Part shown: in pieces, positions 14,248 through 21,792 of the stretch
Numbering within the stretch: the stretch's first letter is position 1
Layout of the letters: the number at the start of each line of letters is the position of its first letter
IMG/VR virus record: IMGVR_UViG_3300006100_001587
Coordinates: 1-36,176 of that record
Source: a virus
DNA length: 36,176 nt
Direction: 5' to 3' (one strand)
Program-made: the position numbers and the translations under genes
Notes under the pieces: model-generated
Told to the model about the DNA's origin: nothing
What the model saw: only the letters and a program-made list of their open reading frames with translations
Database searches by the model: none

Positions 14248-16806
14248 CGTAACGTTTATTATAATCAGAGAGATAGTGTGTGTCATCTTTTTACTTGGGA
14301 TGATAAAGGTAACCGTATAGTTAATAAAGTACCTTACCAGCCTTATTTTTATATTGAGACTGATTCAAGTAATGCTGATGCATTATCTATTTTTAATACT
14401 AAACTTAAAAAGAGAATATTTAAAAGTAACTTTGATCGTAATAAGGCTGCTCAAGACGGGGCTATTAAAAGACTTTACCATAATATTCAAGTAGAACAGC
14501 AATTTCTCATTGAAACATATAAAGATGATTACGAGAAGCCTGAGTTTTCTGCTAACCCGTTAAAAGTCTGTTTTCTTGATATTGAAGTTTACTCTCCAGA
14601 TGAATTCCCTGAAGCTAAAGACGCTAAACACCCAATAAATCTTATCACAATTTATGATAATTTATCTGAAACGTTTTATACATGGGGATGTAAACCGTAT
14701 ACGCCTACTCGTAATAATGTAGTATATGTTGAATGTACTAGCGAGTATGACTTGTTAGAAAAGTTTTTATTGTTTTGGGAAAATGGTTATCACCCTGATA
14801 TTTTATCGGGATGGAATACTGACTTTTTCGACTTCCCGTATTTAATTAACCGTATCAATCAGCTTTTGGGAGAAGATGCAGCTAAGCGTTTATCTCCTGT
14901 AAAGAGTCTATGGTGCCGTAAAGGTATATTTGTAAAAGGACAAGAACTTGATCGTTGGTACATTCACGGTATATCTGCAATGGATTATCTTGAAGTGTAT
15001 AGAGGTTTTGCGCGTGGGTTGTTAGAATCATATGCTCTAAACTTTGTAGCTCAACATGAGTTAGGTGAAGGTAAATTAGCTATAAATGCTACTAATTTAG
15101 CTTCTCTCTCTACTAATGATTGGAACAATTTTGTAGACTATAACATTCAAGACGTTGATCTACTTGTACGGATGGAAAAGAAATTACAGTTCTTTAAGAT
15201 CATTCGTATGTTAGCATATAAAGGGTTAACCTCTTTTGAAGCAGCTTTAGGTAAAGTTTCTATTGTCACCGGGTGCGTAGCACTACAAGCATATAAACAT
15301 GGTATGGTTATACCTACGTTCGTTGATGGGCCTATCAGAGAAGAAATACAAGGCGGATTTGTTAGGGACCCTGAAAGAGGCCTACAAAAGTCAATTGTGA
15401 GTTATGACGCTAACTCACTATACCCTAACACTATTATTACCCTGAATATATCCCCTGAGACTAAGTTTGGTAAGATAGTTAGTAAGAATGATAAGGAAAT
15501 TGTTATACGTTATGGTAACAATAAAGAGCAGCCTATATCGCATGAAAGATTTATACAGTTCATGCAAACCGAGAAACTAGCACTTTCTAAGGCTAATGTA
15601 CTATACACACAAAAGAAAAAAGGGGTTGTGCCGGCTTTGATTGACGGATTGTATAACGAACGTGTAAAAAATAAAAACCAATACGTAGAACTTAAAAAGA
15701 AACTAAGTAAACTAACCCCTGACACAGATGAATACAAAACGTGTAAGTTTAATATGGAACGAGCCGACACCATACAGCACGTCATTAAAATTCTACTTAA
15801 TTCCATATATGGTGTTTTTGCTAATAAGTTTAGCCCTATATGCGATAGTGATCACGCCGGTAGCATTACTCTTACTGGTCAGTCTGTGGTTAAACAGGCA
15901 TCTGATATCATTGATCAATACGCTAAAGAAAAATTTGGCTACACGGGTAAATCGTTGACTATATATAACGATACGGATAGTACTCATGTTACTATTCAAC
16001 CGCTGTTGGATCAAATGAAACTAAACATATTAACTGATAACAAAGTTAATAAAGAAGGTTTAGCGTTTATCGACGATGAACTAGGAGTGTATCTCAATGA
16101 ACATATCAAACAATGGGCTAAGGATAAACTTAACTCTATTGATCCGCGTTACTATTTCAAGCGTGAATCTATTTGCGATGTGGGTGTTTATCTTGAAAAA
16201 AAGCGCTACATTATACATGTTTTAAACGATGAAGGGGCGGATGTAAATAAGTTTAAATACGTTGGAGTTGAAATTGCTCGTTCTACTACACCTAAAAAAG
16301 CTAAAGAACTCATTAAGAAAGTAATTGAAAATAGTTTACTAGTACAAGATCAAAATAAAGCTAATACAATTTATAGAGATGTTTATGACGGGTTTAAAAA
16401 ACTTTCTATTGATGATGTAGCTATTAGAGGTGGATTAAGTGATATAGAAAAACATGAAGTAAGAGCAGAAGGATTTAAAATAGCTAAAGGCACCCCTAAT
16501 CATGTAAAAGGTGCTATATGGTATAATATGCTTTTGAAACACCGTAATTTGGAAACCAAATATGAACGTATCACTTCAGGTGGTAAAGTTAAAAAGATAT
16601 ATATTGCTCCAAATAAGTACAGAATTGATACTCTTTGCTATCCGGTTAGCTTTCCACCAGAATTAAACGATTTTCAAGTTGATTATGAAGAAATGTTCGA
16701 TACTATTATCGTACCACCAGTGAAAGCTGTATATGAAGCTCTCAACTGGCACTTACCTCAACTAAACAATCAAGCACAAACCGACTTATTTGATTTATTC
16801 ACATGA
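14242..16806 (+). CDS. 43: Family B DNA polymerase (gp43-like)
   Basis: The 854-residue replicative polymerase has both proofreading and polymerase motifs. Exo I is Phe-Leu-Asp-Ile-Glu near 111-115, Exo II Gly-Trp-Asn-Thr-Asp-Phe-Phe-Asp near 190, Exo III Tyr-Asn-Ile-Gln-Asp-Val-Asp near 300. Motif A Asp-Ala-Asn-Ser-Leu-Tyr-Pro is near 389, motif B Asn-Ser-Ile-Tyr-Gly near 520, motif C Asp-Thr-Asp-Ser near 577-580. The start is GTG; an upstream in-frame TAA at 14230 rules out a longer form. Slightly shorter than T4 gp43 (898). Its stop overlaps the DpdA-like gene by ATGA, coupling polymerase to the modification genes. Confidence 0.95.
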   Translation: MYRNVYYNQRDSVCHLFTWDDKGNRIVNKVPYQPYFYIETDSSNADALSIFNTKLKKRIFKSNFDRNKAAQDGAIKRLYHNIQVEQQFLIETYKDDYEKPEFSANPLKVCFLDIEVYSPDEFPEAKDAKHPINLITIYDNLSETFYTWGCKPYTPTRNNVVYVECTSEYDLLEKFLLFWENGYHPDILSGWNTDFFDFPYLINRINQLLGEDAAKRLSPVKSLWCRKGIFVKGQELDRWYIHGISAMDYLEVYRGFARGLLESYALNFVAQHELGEGKLAINATNLASLSTNDWNNFVDYNIQDVDLLVRMEKKLQFFKIIRMLAYKGLTSFEAALGKVSIVTGCVALQAYKHGMVIPTFVDGPIREEIQGGFVRDPERGLQKSIVSYDANSLYPNTIITLNISPETKFGKIVSKNDKEIVIRYGNNKEQPISHERFIQFMQTEKLALSKANVLYTQKKKGVVPALIDGLYNERVKNKNQYVELKKKLSKLTPDTDEYKTCKFNMERADTIQHVIKILLNSIYGVFANKFSPICDSDHAGSITLTGQSVVKQASDIIDQYAKEKFGYTGKSLTIYNDTDSTHVTIQPLLDQMKLNILTDNKVNKEGLAFIDDELGVYLNEHIKQWAKDKLNSIDPRYYFKRESICDVGVYLEKKRYIIHVLNDEGADVNKFKYVGVEIARSTTPKKAKELIKKVIENSLLVQDQNKANTIYRDVYDGFKKLSIDDVAIRGGLSDIEKHEVRAEGFKIAKGTPNHVKGAIWYNMLLKHRNLETKYERITSGGKVKKIYIAPNKYRIDTLCYPVSFPPELNDFQVDYEEMFDTIIVPPVKAVYEALNWHLPQLNNQAQTDLFDLFT

Positions 16807-17609
16807 TTAAAATATCTCACGAATCACCTTTAAGTATGCTCGAGATCTCTCGTACATACAACGATTATGATTATGCTCTCGTGCATTTATTTGAAGAGCA
16901 ACCAACTTACTATAAATTTTTTGAAGATAGTGTTAAAGCCGGTAGGCATGTTTTGTTAGATAACTCTATCTTTGAACTAGGTACATCTTTTGATCCTAAG
17001 CGTTATGCATATTGGATAGAAAAACTCAACCCTACAGAATATATCATACCTGATGTTTTAGAAGATTGTAACGGTACGATTGAATCTGCCAAGAAATGTC
17101 TATGGAGAGAATGGGACTTCATTAATAGTTCCAAGACCATTGGTGTAGTACAGGGTAAGACTTACGCTGAATTAGTTAAATGTTATGTAACTTTAGATCA
17201 AGAAATTGATGTAGATAAGTTAGCAATTTCATTCGATTATTCTTATTACCTCAAACTATTTCCACACCCTAACAAGTGGGTGTCTTATATGATGGGCAGA
17301 GTAATGACATTAACTCAATTAATGAATGATGGCATTATTAATAAAGATAAACCTCATCATTTATTAGGTTGTGCTTGCCCGAGAGAGTTTAGCTTTTATC
17401 AAGGATCGGAATATAACTGGATAGAAACATTAGATACTTCTTCTCCTATTGTACATGGTATTAAAAGAGTTAGATATTCTGATGCTATAGGTAACTGGAA
17501 AAAAGAATCTACTAAACTTATAGATCTTTTAGATGTTGTACCAGACGAAATACAAGAAAGAATTATTGCAAGTAATTTGATTGAGTTTAGAAAATATGTT
17601 AATGGATGA
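16803..17609 (+). CDS. dpdA: DpdA-like DNA guanine transglycosylase
   Basis: The 268-residue protein shows the order of motifs of the tRNA-guanine transglycosylase TIM barrel: Leu-Leu-Asp53-Asn-Ser-Ile-Phe-Glu (compare Asp-Ser-Gly-Gly-Phe-Gln in TGT), Pro-Asp84, Val-Val-Gln117-Gly118, His-Leu-Leu-Gly189 with Pro193 (compare Leu-Met-Gly-Val-Gly-Thr-Pro) and Glu-Thr-Leu-Asp211-Thr-Ser-Ser-Pro, where Asp211 fits the nucleophile. The C-terminal zinc site of tRNA enzymes is absent. Known phage paralogues (DpdA) exchange guanine for 7-deazaguanine bases in DNA. Neighbouring formyltransferase and QueF genes, plus FolE and QueD, support this over a tRNA role. Subfamily not assigned. Confidence 0.8.
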   Translation: MIKISHESPLSMLEISRTYNDYDYALVHLFEEQPTYYKFFEDSVKAGRHVLLDNSIFELGTSFDPKRYAYWIEKLNPTEYIIPDVLEDCNGTIESAKKCLWREWDFINSSKTIGVVQGKTYAELVKCYVTLDQEIDVDKLAISFDYSYYLKLFPHPNKWVSYMMGRVMTLTQLMNDGIINKDKPHHLLGCACPREFSFYQGSEYNWIETLDTSSPIVHGIKRVRYSDAIGNWKKESTKLIDLLDVVPDEIQERIIASNLIEFRKYVNG

Positions 17610-17836
17610 CCACCCTTGAAACTATAACCAACTCTGTATATGCTAACTATCCCCATCTCCTGGCAAATAATATTTTTATTAGGGATTATTATTTTTGGGA
17701 TTGTATACGTAATTGTGAACTCCCGGTAAAAGAATTATCTGAAGTCAAACCTTACCTAATAAAACACGGTATTGTAGACTTTACGCTGGTAATTTATTTT
17801 AGTGATAATACAATAGGTTACCGTCTAAAAATATGA
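17606..17836 (+). CDS. Small unknown protein inside the deazaguanine operon, 76 aa
   Basis: I do not recognise this protein. It is 76 residues, mixed alpha/beta, with several aromatic residues (Tyr-Tyr-Phe-Trp-Asp-Cys near 28-33) and a C-terminal strand pair. It is joined to the DpdA-like gene upstream and the formyltransferase gene downstream by ATGA overlaps, which implies translation with both. An accessory role in base modification is possible but unproven. Confidence 0.75.
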   Translation: MTTLETITNSVYANYPHLLANNIFIRDYYFWDCIRNCELPVKELSEVKPYLIKHGIVDFTLVIYFSDNTIGYRLKI

Positions 17837-18417
17837 AACGAACTTTAATATGGAAAACTTTCTTTTCTCAGAGCGGATCTGAGATATACGAGATATCTAA
17901 AAATATCGGTAAGTTTCCAGATGCTATTATAACTAATAAAAGTCTTGAAGAAATGGATAAAATTAATCCAGATCTTCTCGAGCGCTGTTTTGATCGTTTT
18001 ATTTTTTTACCTAAAAAGCCATCTATAGAAGAATATAGAGAGGCTATAAGAAATGTTGATGTTATTACGTTGCACGGTTATCTCCGTATAATACCGCCAG
18101 AAATTTGCAATAGATTTAAAATATATAATGGCCATCCAGGTCTTATAACTAAGTTTCCTGAATTAAAAGGTAAAGATCCGCAAGCTAAAGTATGGTATAA
18201 TCATGCTGAAAGACCGTACTACCAGCACGGCCATGTAATTCACGAAGTTACAGCTAAGGTAGATGATGGTAGAGTGGTTTCTGAAAAAGAATTTTACAGT
18301 AAAAACATATATAGTGATTTCAACGGTTTAGATGAATACATTAAAGCATTACACGTTCTAGCAATTGAAAATTGGGTTGGCTTTATGCGTAAAACTATAT
18401 TAAATAACAAACTATGA
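17833..18417 (+). CDS. dpdN: Formyltransferase of the PurN/Fmt fold, DpdN-like
   Basis: The 194-residue protein has the folate-dependent formyltransferase pattern: Ser-Gln-Ser-Gly-Ser near 12-16, the catalytic Asn99-Gly-His101-Pro-Gly-Leu (Asn-X-His), and Val-Asp144-Asp145-Gly, which supplies the third catalytic Asp. Family members move a formyl group from 10-formyl-tetrahydrofolate to an amine. Purine synthesis (PurN) is less likely: no other purine genes are present, and the gene is locked between a DpdA-like gene and queF. A dPreQ1 formyltransferase (DpdN) has been predicted in phages with 7-(formylamino)methyl-7-deazaguanine. The exact substrate is inferred. Confidence 0.68.
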   Translation: MKRTLIWKTFFSQSGSEIYEISKNIGKFPDAIITNKSLEEMDKINPDLLERCFDRFIFLPKKPSIEEYREAIRNVDVITLHGYLRIIPPEICNRFKIYNGHPGLITKFPELKGKDPQAKVWYNHAERPYYQHGHVIHEVTAKVDDGRVVSEKEFYSKNIYSDFNGLDEYIKALHVLAIENWVGFMRKTILNNKL

Positions 18418-18989
18418 GATTAAATTATAAAGCTGCTATTTGCGGTGCTCATTCACAAGGTAAAACTACGCTAGTAAAAGCACTAAAAGATGATCATTTT
18501 CTAGATGATCAGCATTTTAGCTTTAGAACTAATCTCACTAGAGGGTTAAAAGAATTGAATGTACCTATTAATGAAGGAGGTACTTCTCTAACTCAATACT
18601 TGGTAATGGCTAGGCATTTAGAATATGCTTTGACCCCGGGTAACTGGATTTTAGATAGAGGAGCTTTAGATGGTATTGCTTATACATCTTATTTTTATGA
18701 AAAAGAACAAGTCAGTAAAGAAGTATATCAAGCAGCTTTAGTTATATATGAGTCTTTATTAAAGACATATGATAGGATTTTTTATGTTGTACCTGAACTT
18801 GAATTAAAAGATGATGGAGAGAGAAGTACTAACAAAGAGTTCTTTGATGGTGTAGTAAAGCAATTTGATTTTTATATTAAACATCATTCAATGCCTACTG
18901 ATAAACTTGTTTATGTAATGGGTTCTGTTGAAGATAGAGTTAAAATTATAACCGACACAATGAAGAAAGATTTTACTAATGAGCTATAA
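18414..18989 (+). CDS. P-loop NTPase/kinase-like protein (AAA_28, NadR-like)
   Basis: The 191-residue protein has Walker A Gly11-Ala-His-Ser-Gln-Gly-Lys-Thr18 and a later Ile-Leu-Asp-Arg-Gly-Ala-Leu-Asp-Gly-Ile-Ala-Tyr block near 78-89, typical of the NadR-like AAA_28 group and of nucleoside or nucleotide kinases. The reaction is unknown. It lies in the run polymerase-DpdA-unknown-formyltransferase-this-QueF with overlapping ends, so a link to nucleotide or deazaguanine metabolism is plausible. A generic dNMP kinase is the alternative. Confidence 0.75.
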   Translation: MRLNYKAAICGAHSQGKTTLVKALKDDHFLDDQHFSFRTNLTRGLKELNVPINEGGTSLTQYLVMARHLEYALTPGNWILDRGALDGIAYTSYFYEKEQVSKEVYQAALVIYESLLKTYDRIFYVVPELELKDDGERSTNKEFFDGVVKQFDFYIKHHSMPTDKLVYVMGSVEDRVKIITDTMKKDFTNEL

Positions 18990-19899
18990 TACTAATAATA
19001 TTGATAAAGTACTTGGTCAGAGAGTTGATTCTCCTACCACCTACACGCCTGAAATTTTAGTGCGTGAAGAACGTCAACGTAATCGTACCTATTTAGGTTT
19101 ACAAAACGATTCTTTACCTTTTATAGGATATGATATCTGGAATGGCTACGAGTGTAGTGCTTTAACAGATAGTGGTTTACCTGTTACTTGCGTAGCTAAA
19201 GTGGTGTATCCTGCTACTAATCCGTATATTGTAGAGTCTAAATCTATGAAGCTCTATTGGAATTCGTTTAATATGCAACCAATGGGTAAAAACACTAAAG
19301 AAGTGCTTAAGAACATTAAGCAAACCGCTTCTAAAGATTTATCATCATTATTAGAAACAGAGGTTAGTGTGGAGTTGTTCTCACAAATAGCTGATCCTGA
19401 AACAGAAGAAAATAGAGTAATATGGTTTTCAGATCATAGTTCTAGAATTTGGCGCCCACTTGAACAAATTAAAAGTGCAGAAAAAATTAAATTTACTGTA
19501 TTTAATGAAAATGCGGATTTATTAGTAGCTAACGATACTGAAACTACTGAACAGCATTTTTATATGAGCACGTTATTGCGCTCTAACTGCAAAATTACAA
19601 AGCAACCGGACTCAGGTGATATTTTTATCTATTATAAAGGAGATAAAGAAGTAACTGAGCAATCGTTACTAGAGTGGATTGTATCGTTCCGTAATGAGTG
19701 TCATTTTCACGAAGAAATATGTGAAGCTGCATATAAACGTTTATGGGACTTACTACAGCCCGAAGAATTAATGGTAACTTGTTATTATGCAAGACGTGGT
19801 GGTTGGGATATAGTTCCTACTCGTGCATCTCATAAGAAATTACTTAACAAATATCTTGTTAACGCGAAATCTCCTTACTTTAAGTTCCCACGTCAATAA
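18979..19899 (+). CDS. queF: QueF, NADPH-dependent preQ0 reductase
   Basis: The 306-residue protein matches the long, two-domain (E. coli-type) QueF. Visible motifs: Leu-Pro-Phe-Ile-Gly-Tyr-Asp-Ile-Trp near 46-54, Glu86-Ser-Lys-Ser-Met-Lys-Leu-Tyr, the catalytic Ser-Asn-Cys204 with Gln-Pro-Asp211 at the same seven-residue spacing as E. coli Cys190/Asp197, Ser-Phe-Arg with Phe-His244-Glu245, and Tyr-Ala-Arg-Arg-Gly-Gly-Trp-Asp-Ile near 270-278. It reduces the nitrile of preQ0 to the aminomethyl of preQ1. It overlaps the kinase-like gene by 11 nt and closes the modification run. In the phage it would supply preQ1 for DNA. Confidence 0.93.
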   Translation: MSYNTNNIDKVLGQRVDSPTTYTPEILVREERQRNRTYLGLQNDSLPFIGYDIWNGYECSALTDSGLPVTCVAKVVYPATNPYIVESKSMKLYWNSFNMQPMGKNTKEVLKNIKQTASKDLSSLLETEVSVELFSQIADPETEENRVIWFSDHSSRIWRPLEQIKSAEKIKFTVFNENADLLVANDTETTEQHFYMSTLLRSNCKITKQPDSGDIFIYYKGDKEVTEQSLLEWIVSFRNECHFHEEICEAAYKRLWDLLQPEELMVTCYYARRGGWDIVPTRASHKKLLNKYLVNAKSPYFKFPRQ

Positions 19900-19901
19900 C
19901 C

Positions 19902-19937
19902 TTGATTTAATTTAAACTTATATTAATATACATACAT
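19902..19937 (+). promoter_or_regulatory. Candidate promoter upstream of the uvsX unit
   Basis: The spacer between queF and the 116-aa gene holds TTGATT, then TATATTAATATAC close to the ATG. A similar TATTAATATATAC stretch sits in the spacer before the uvsY-like gene (3566-3577). The shared motif and the break in gene overlap suggest a promoter, but AT-rich chance matches are common. Confidence 0.3.
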
Positions 19938-20288
19938 ATGAACCAAGATCAAATAGTAGTATTCCTAGACAGTATTCAACGCACAATTGTTGCTACAGTT
20001 GTAAGTAACGACAAAAACACTTTGTCCGTTACAAAACCGGCAATTCTTAACGTAACACCTTCTCAAGATAAAAAACTTCAAGTACAACTCTATCCTTTAA
20101 TGTTTAGAGAGTTTTTTGCAGACCGAGATGTTTTCCCTACATGGACATATTCAAAAGCTGCAATTGTACTAGCTGATAATATTACACTAGAAAATAACCT
20201 AGTTGCACAATATACAGAAATGTTTAAAGTCGTTAAAAACGAGCCAGCACCTACAATTAAGCTTTTTGACGCAGACGATAACACATAA
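19938..20288 (+). CDS. Hypothetical protein, 116 aa
   Basis: I do not recognise a family with certainty. The first half is beta-rich (repeated Val/Ile strands at 6-26 and 45-58), suggesting a small beta barrel; the second half is mixed with an acidic tail. It starts a new unit after a 38-nt AT-rich spacer with no Shine-Dalgarno sequence and is followed by two tiny basic ORFs and uvsX. Confidence 0.75.
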   Translation: MNQDQIVVFLDSIQRTIVATVVSNDKNTLSVTKPAILNVTPSQDKKLQVQLYPLMFREFFADRDVFPTWTYSKAAIVLADNITLENNLVAQYTEMFKVVKNEPAPTIKLFDADDNT

Positions 20289-20292
20289 TAAT

Positions 20293-20433
20293 ATGCCACG
20301 CACTAATAAAGCAGGTGTAGTACTTCCGCAAGGTACTATTTCAAAATCCCAGTCTGCCGAGTATCGTAGACGTGGTGGTTGGACAGCAACTATCAGAGCT
20401 ACACGCTCTGATAAGGGTAAAAAAAGAAAGTAA
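20293..20433 (+). CDS. Tiny basic protein, 46 aa
   Basis: An ATG 5 nt after the upstream stop opens 46 codons. The product is highly basic (Arg-Arg-Arg near 25-27 and a Lys-Gly-Lys-Lys-Arg-Lys C-terminus) and includes Gly-Gly-Trp. Tight spacing to both neighbours and the basic tail shared with the next ORF support a real gene. A nucleic-acid-binding role is a guess. Confidence 0.6.
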   Translation: MPRTNKAGVVLPQGTISKSQSAEYRRRGGWTATIRATRSDKGKKRK

Positions 20434-20436
20434 TTT

Positions 20437-20571
20437 ATGCCCACTAAAAATAAAATAGTAACAAATAGACCGAGTTACTGTGTAAGTGCTGCTAGCCACG
20501 CAGCATGGCTTCGTAGAATTGGTCAAAAAGCCCGTAAACAACGTTCCGACGCAGGTAGAAAACGAAAATAA
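20437..20571 (+). CDS. Tiny basic protein, 44 aa
   Basis: This 44-codon ORF starts 3 nt after the previous stop and ends 14 nt before uvsX. The product has an Ala-Ala-Trp-Leu-Arg-Arg segment and a Lys/Arg-rich end (Gly-Arg-Lys-Arg-Lys), similar in size and charge to its upstream neighbour, though the sequences do not align well. Function unknown. Confidence 0.58.
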   Translation: MPTKNKIVTNRPSYCVSAASHAAWLRRIGQKARKQRSDAGRKRK

Positions 20572-20585
20572 AAATAAATTAAATT

Positions 20586-21734
20586 ATGGCCCGCAAACAA
20601 TCTAATACAGAGTCTAAAGTTTCCGAAACTAAGGCTTCATCTTTAACGGATATATTCGAAGCAGTAGATGCGCTTAATGCAGATGCGTCTATGTTATCAG
20701 AAGATAACTCTCTTTCAATTGTAGGAGATTGGATTGATACAGGTTCTTATGCGCTTAATGCAATATTCTCTGGATCTCTTCATAAAGGTATTCCTGTTGG
20801 TAGGATTACTGGTTTCTCCGGTCCGTCCGGTGCAGGTAAGACGCTTATTGTTAATAAGATCGTTGCTAATGCTCAAAAGAAAGGTTACTTTGCGGCTGTT
20901 TGGGATACAGAAGCTGCAGTAGACCGTCAATCTGCTGAGGGAGTTGGTATTGATCCTAAAAGACTTAAGTATTATCCTGTAGAAACAGTAGAAGACTGCC
21001 GTAATCAAATTGCTACATTTTTAGATAAAATTATTGCGGCTAACGACCCTAATTTAAAAGTTATTATAGCTATTGATAGTCTTGGTAATTTAGCTAGTGC
21101 AAAGGAACTTCGAGATGTTACTGAAGGTAAAGATGCTGCTGATATGGGCACAAAAGCTAAAGCTATGAAATCTATGATGCGGGCATTAACGTTTAAAGCT
21201 GCTAAAGCCCGTGTACCTATTTTATTTACAAATCATATTTATGACAACCCTACGTCTTTATATCCTGAGCTTGTTAAACGTCAGTCTGGTGGTAGTGGTC
21301 CTGTTTATCTTGCTTCTCTGTTGGTACAACTTGCGACACGTAACGAAAAAATCGACAAAAACGAAGGAGAAGAATCAATCGCAGTAGCTCACAATGTAAG
21401 TGGTGTTACTTTGTCAGCAATGACAGTAAAAAACCGTTTTGCACCTCCTTTTTTAAAAGCAGAACTTTATAACAACTTTCGTACCGGTTTAAGCCGTTAT
21501 GCAGGATTAAAAGACATGGCTGTTGCGTTTGGTGTTATACAACAAACAGGTTCTACTTTTCAGTTTAATGGAGAAAAAATCGGTTATGCTAAAACATGGG
21601 AAAATGATGACAACTTTTGGGAAACTAAAGTTATTCCAGTTTTAGAAGAAACACTTAAAGAAAAAGTACGTTATGGTGGTGCATTAGATGTACCACCGCT
21701 AGATAAAGCTGAAGTAACTGAAACAGCTGAATAA
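20586..21734 (+). CDS. uvsX: UvsX, RecA-like recombinase
   Basis: The 382-residue protein is a phage RecA/UvsX homologue. Walker A Gly79-Pro-Ser-Gly-Ala-Gly-Lys-Thr86 follows an Arg-Ile-Thr-Gly-Phe strand; Walker B-like Val-Ile-Ile-Ala-Ile-Asp-Ser-Leu is near 160-167; Thr-Asn-His-Ile-Tyr and the Gly-Gly-Ser-Gly-Pro segment fit the L1/L2 region. UvsX (391 aa in T4) catalyses strand exchange with UvsY and gp32, both represented here. The ATG lies in an A-rich leader without a Shine-Dalgarno sequence. A rho-independent terminator follows. Confidence 0.94.
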   Translation: MARKQSNTESKVSETKASSLTDIFEAVDALNADASMLSEDNSLSIVGDWIDTGSYALNAIFSGSLHKGIPVGRITGFSGPSGAGKTLIVNKIVANAQKKGYFAAVWDTEAAVDRQSAEGVGIDPKRLKYYPVETVEDCRNQIATFLDKIIAANDPNLKVIIAIDSLGNLASAKELRDVTEGKDAADMGTKAKAMKSMMRALTFKAAKARVPILFTNHIYDNPTSLYPELVKRQSGGSGPVYLASLLVQLATRNEKIDKNEGEESIAVAHNVSGVTLSAMTVKNRFAPPFLKAELYNNFRTGLSRYAGLKDMAVAFGVIQQTGSTFQFNGEKIGYAKTWENDDNFWETKVIPVLEETLKEKVRYGGALDVPPLDKAEVTETAE

Positions 21735-21737
21735 GCT

Positions 21738-21768
21738 AAAAAAAGCTAAGGGCAACCTTAGCTTTTTT
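21738..21768 (+). terminator. Rho-independent terminator after uvsX
   Basis: AGCTAAGG and CCTTAGCT form an 8-bp stem with a GCAA loop (A-run before, six T after the stem begins to close). It follows the uvsX stop by a few bases and ends this transcription unit before gene 41. Confidence 0.9.
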
Positions 21769-21792
21769 AATTTTATATATTATAATTAAAAA

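Noticed and set aside
16803-17609. tRNA-guanine transglycosylase (Tgt) for queuosine in tRNA
   Set aside because: The C-terminal zinc motif and usual length (about 370 aa) are missing and the gene is coupled to DNA polymerase.
17833-18417. Purine-synthesis PurN (GAR formyltransferase)
   Set aside because: The fold and catalytic residues would allow it, but no other purine gene is present and the gene is embedded between dpdA-like and queF-linked genes.
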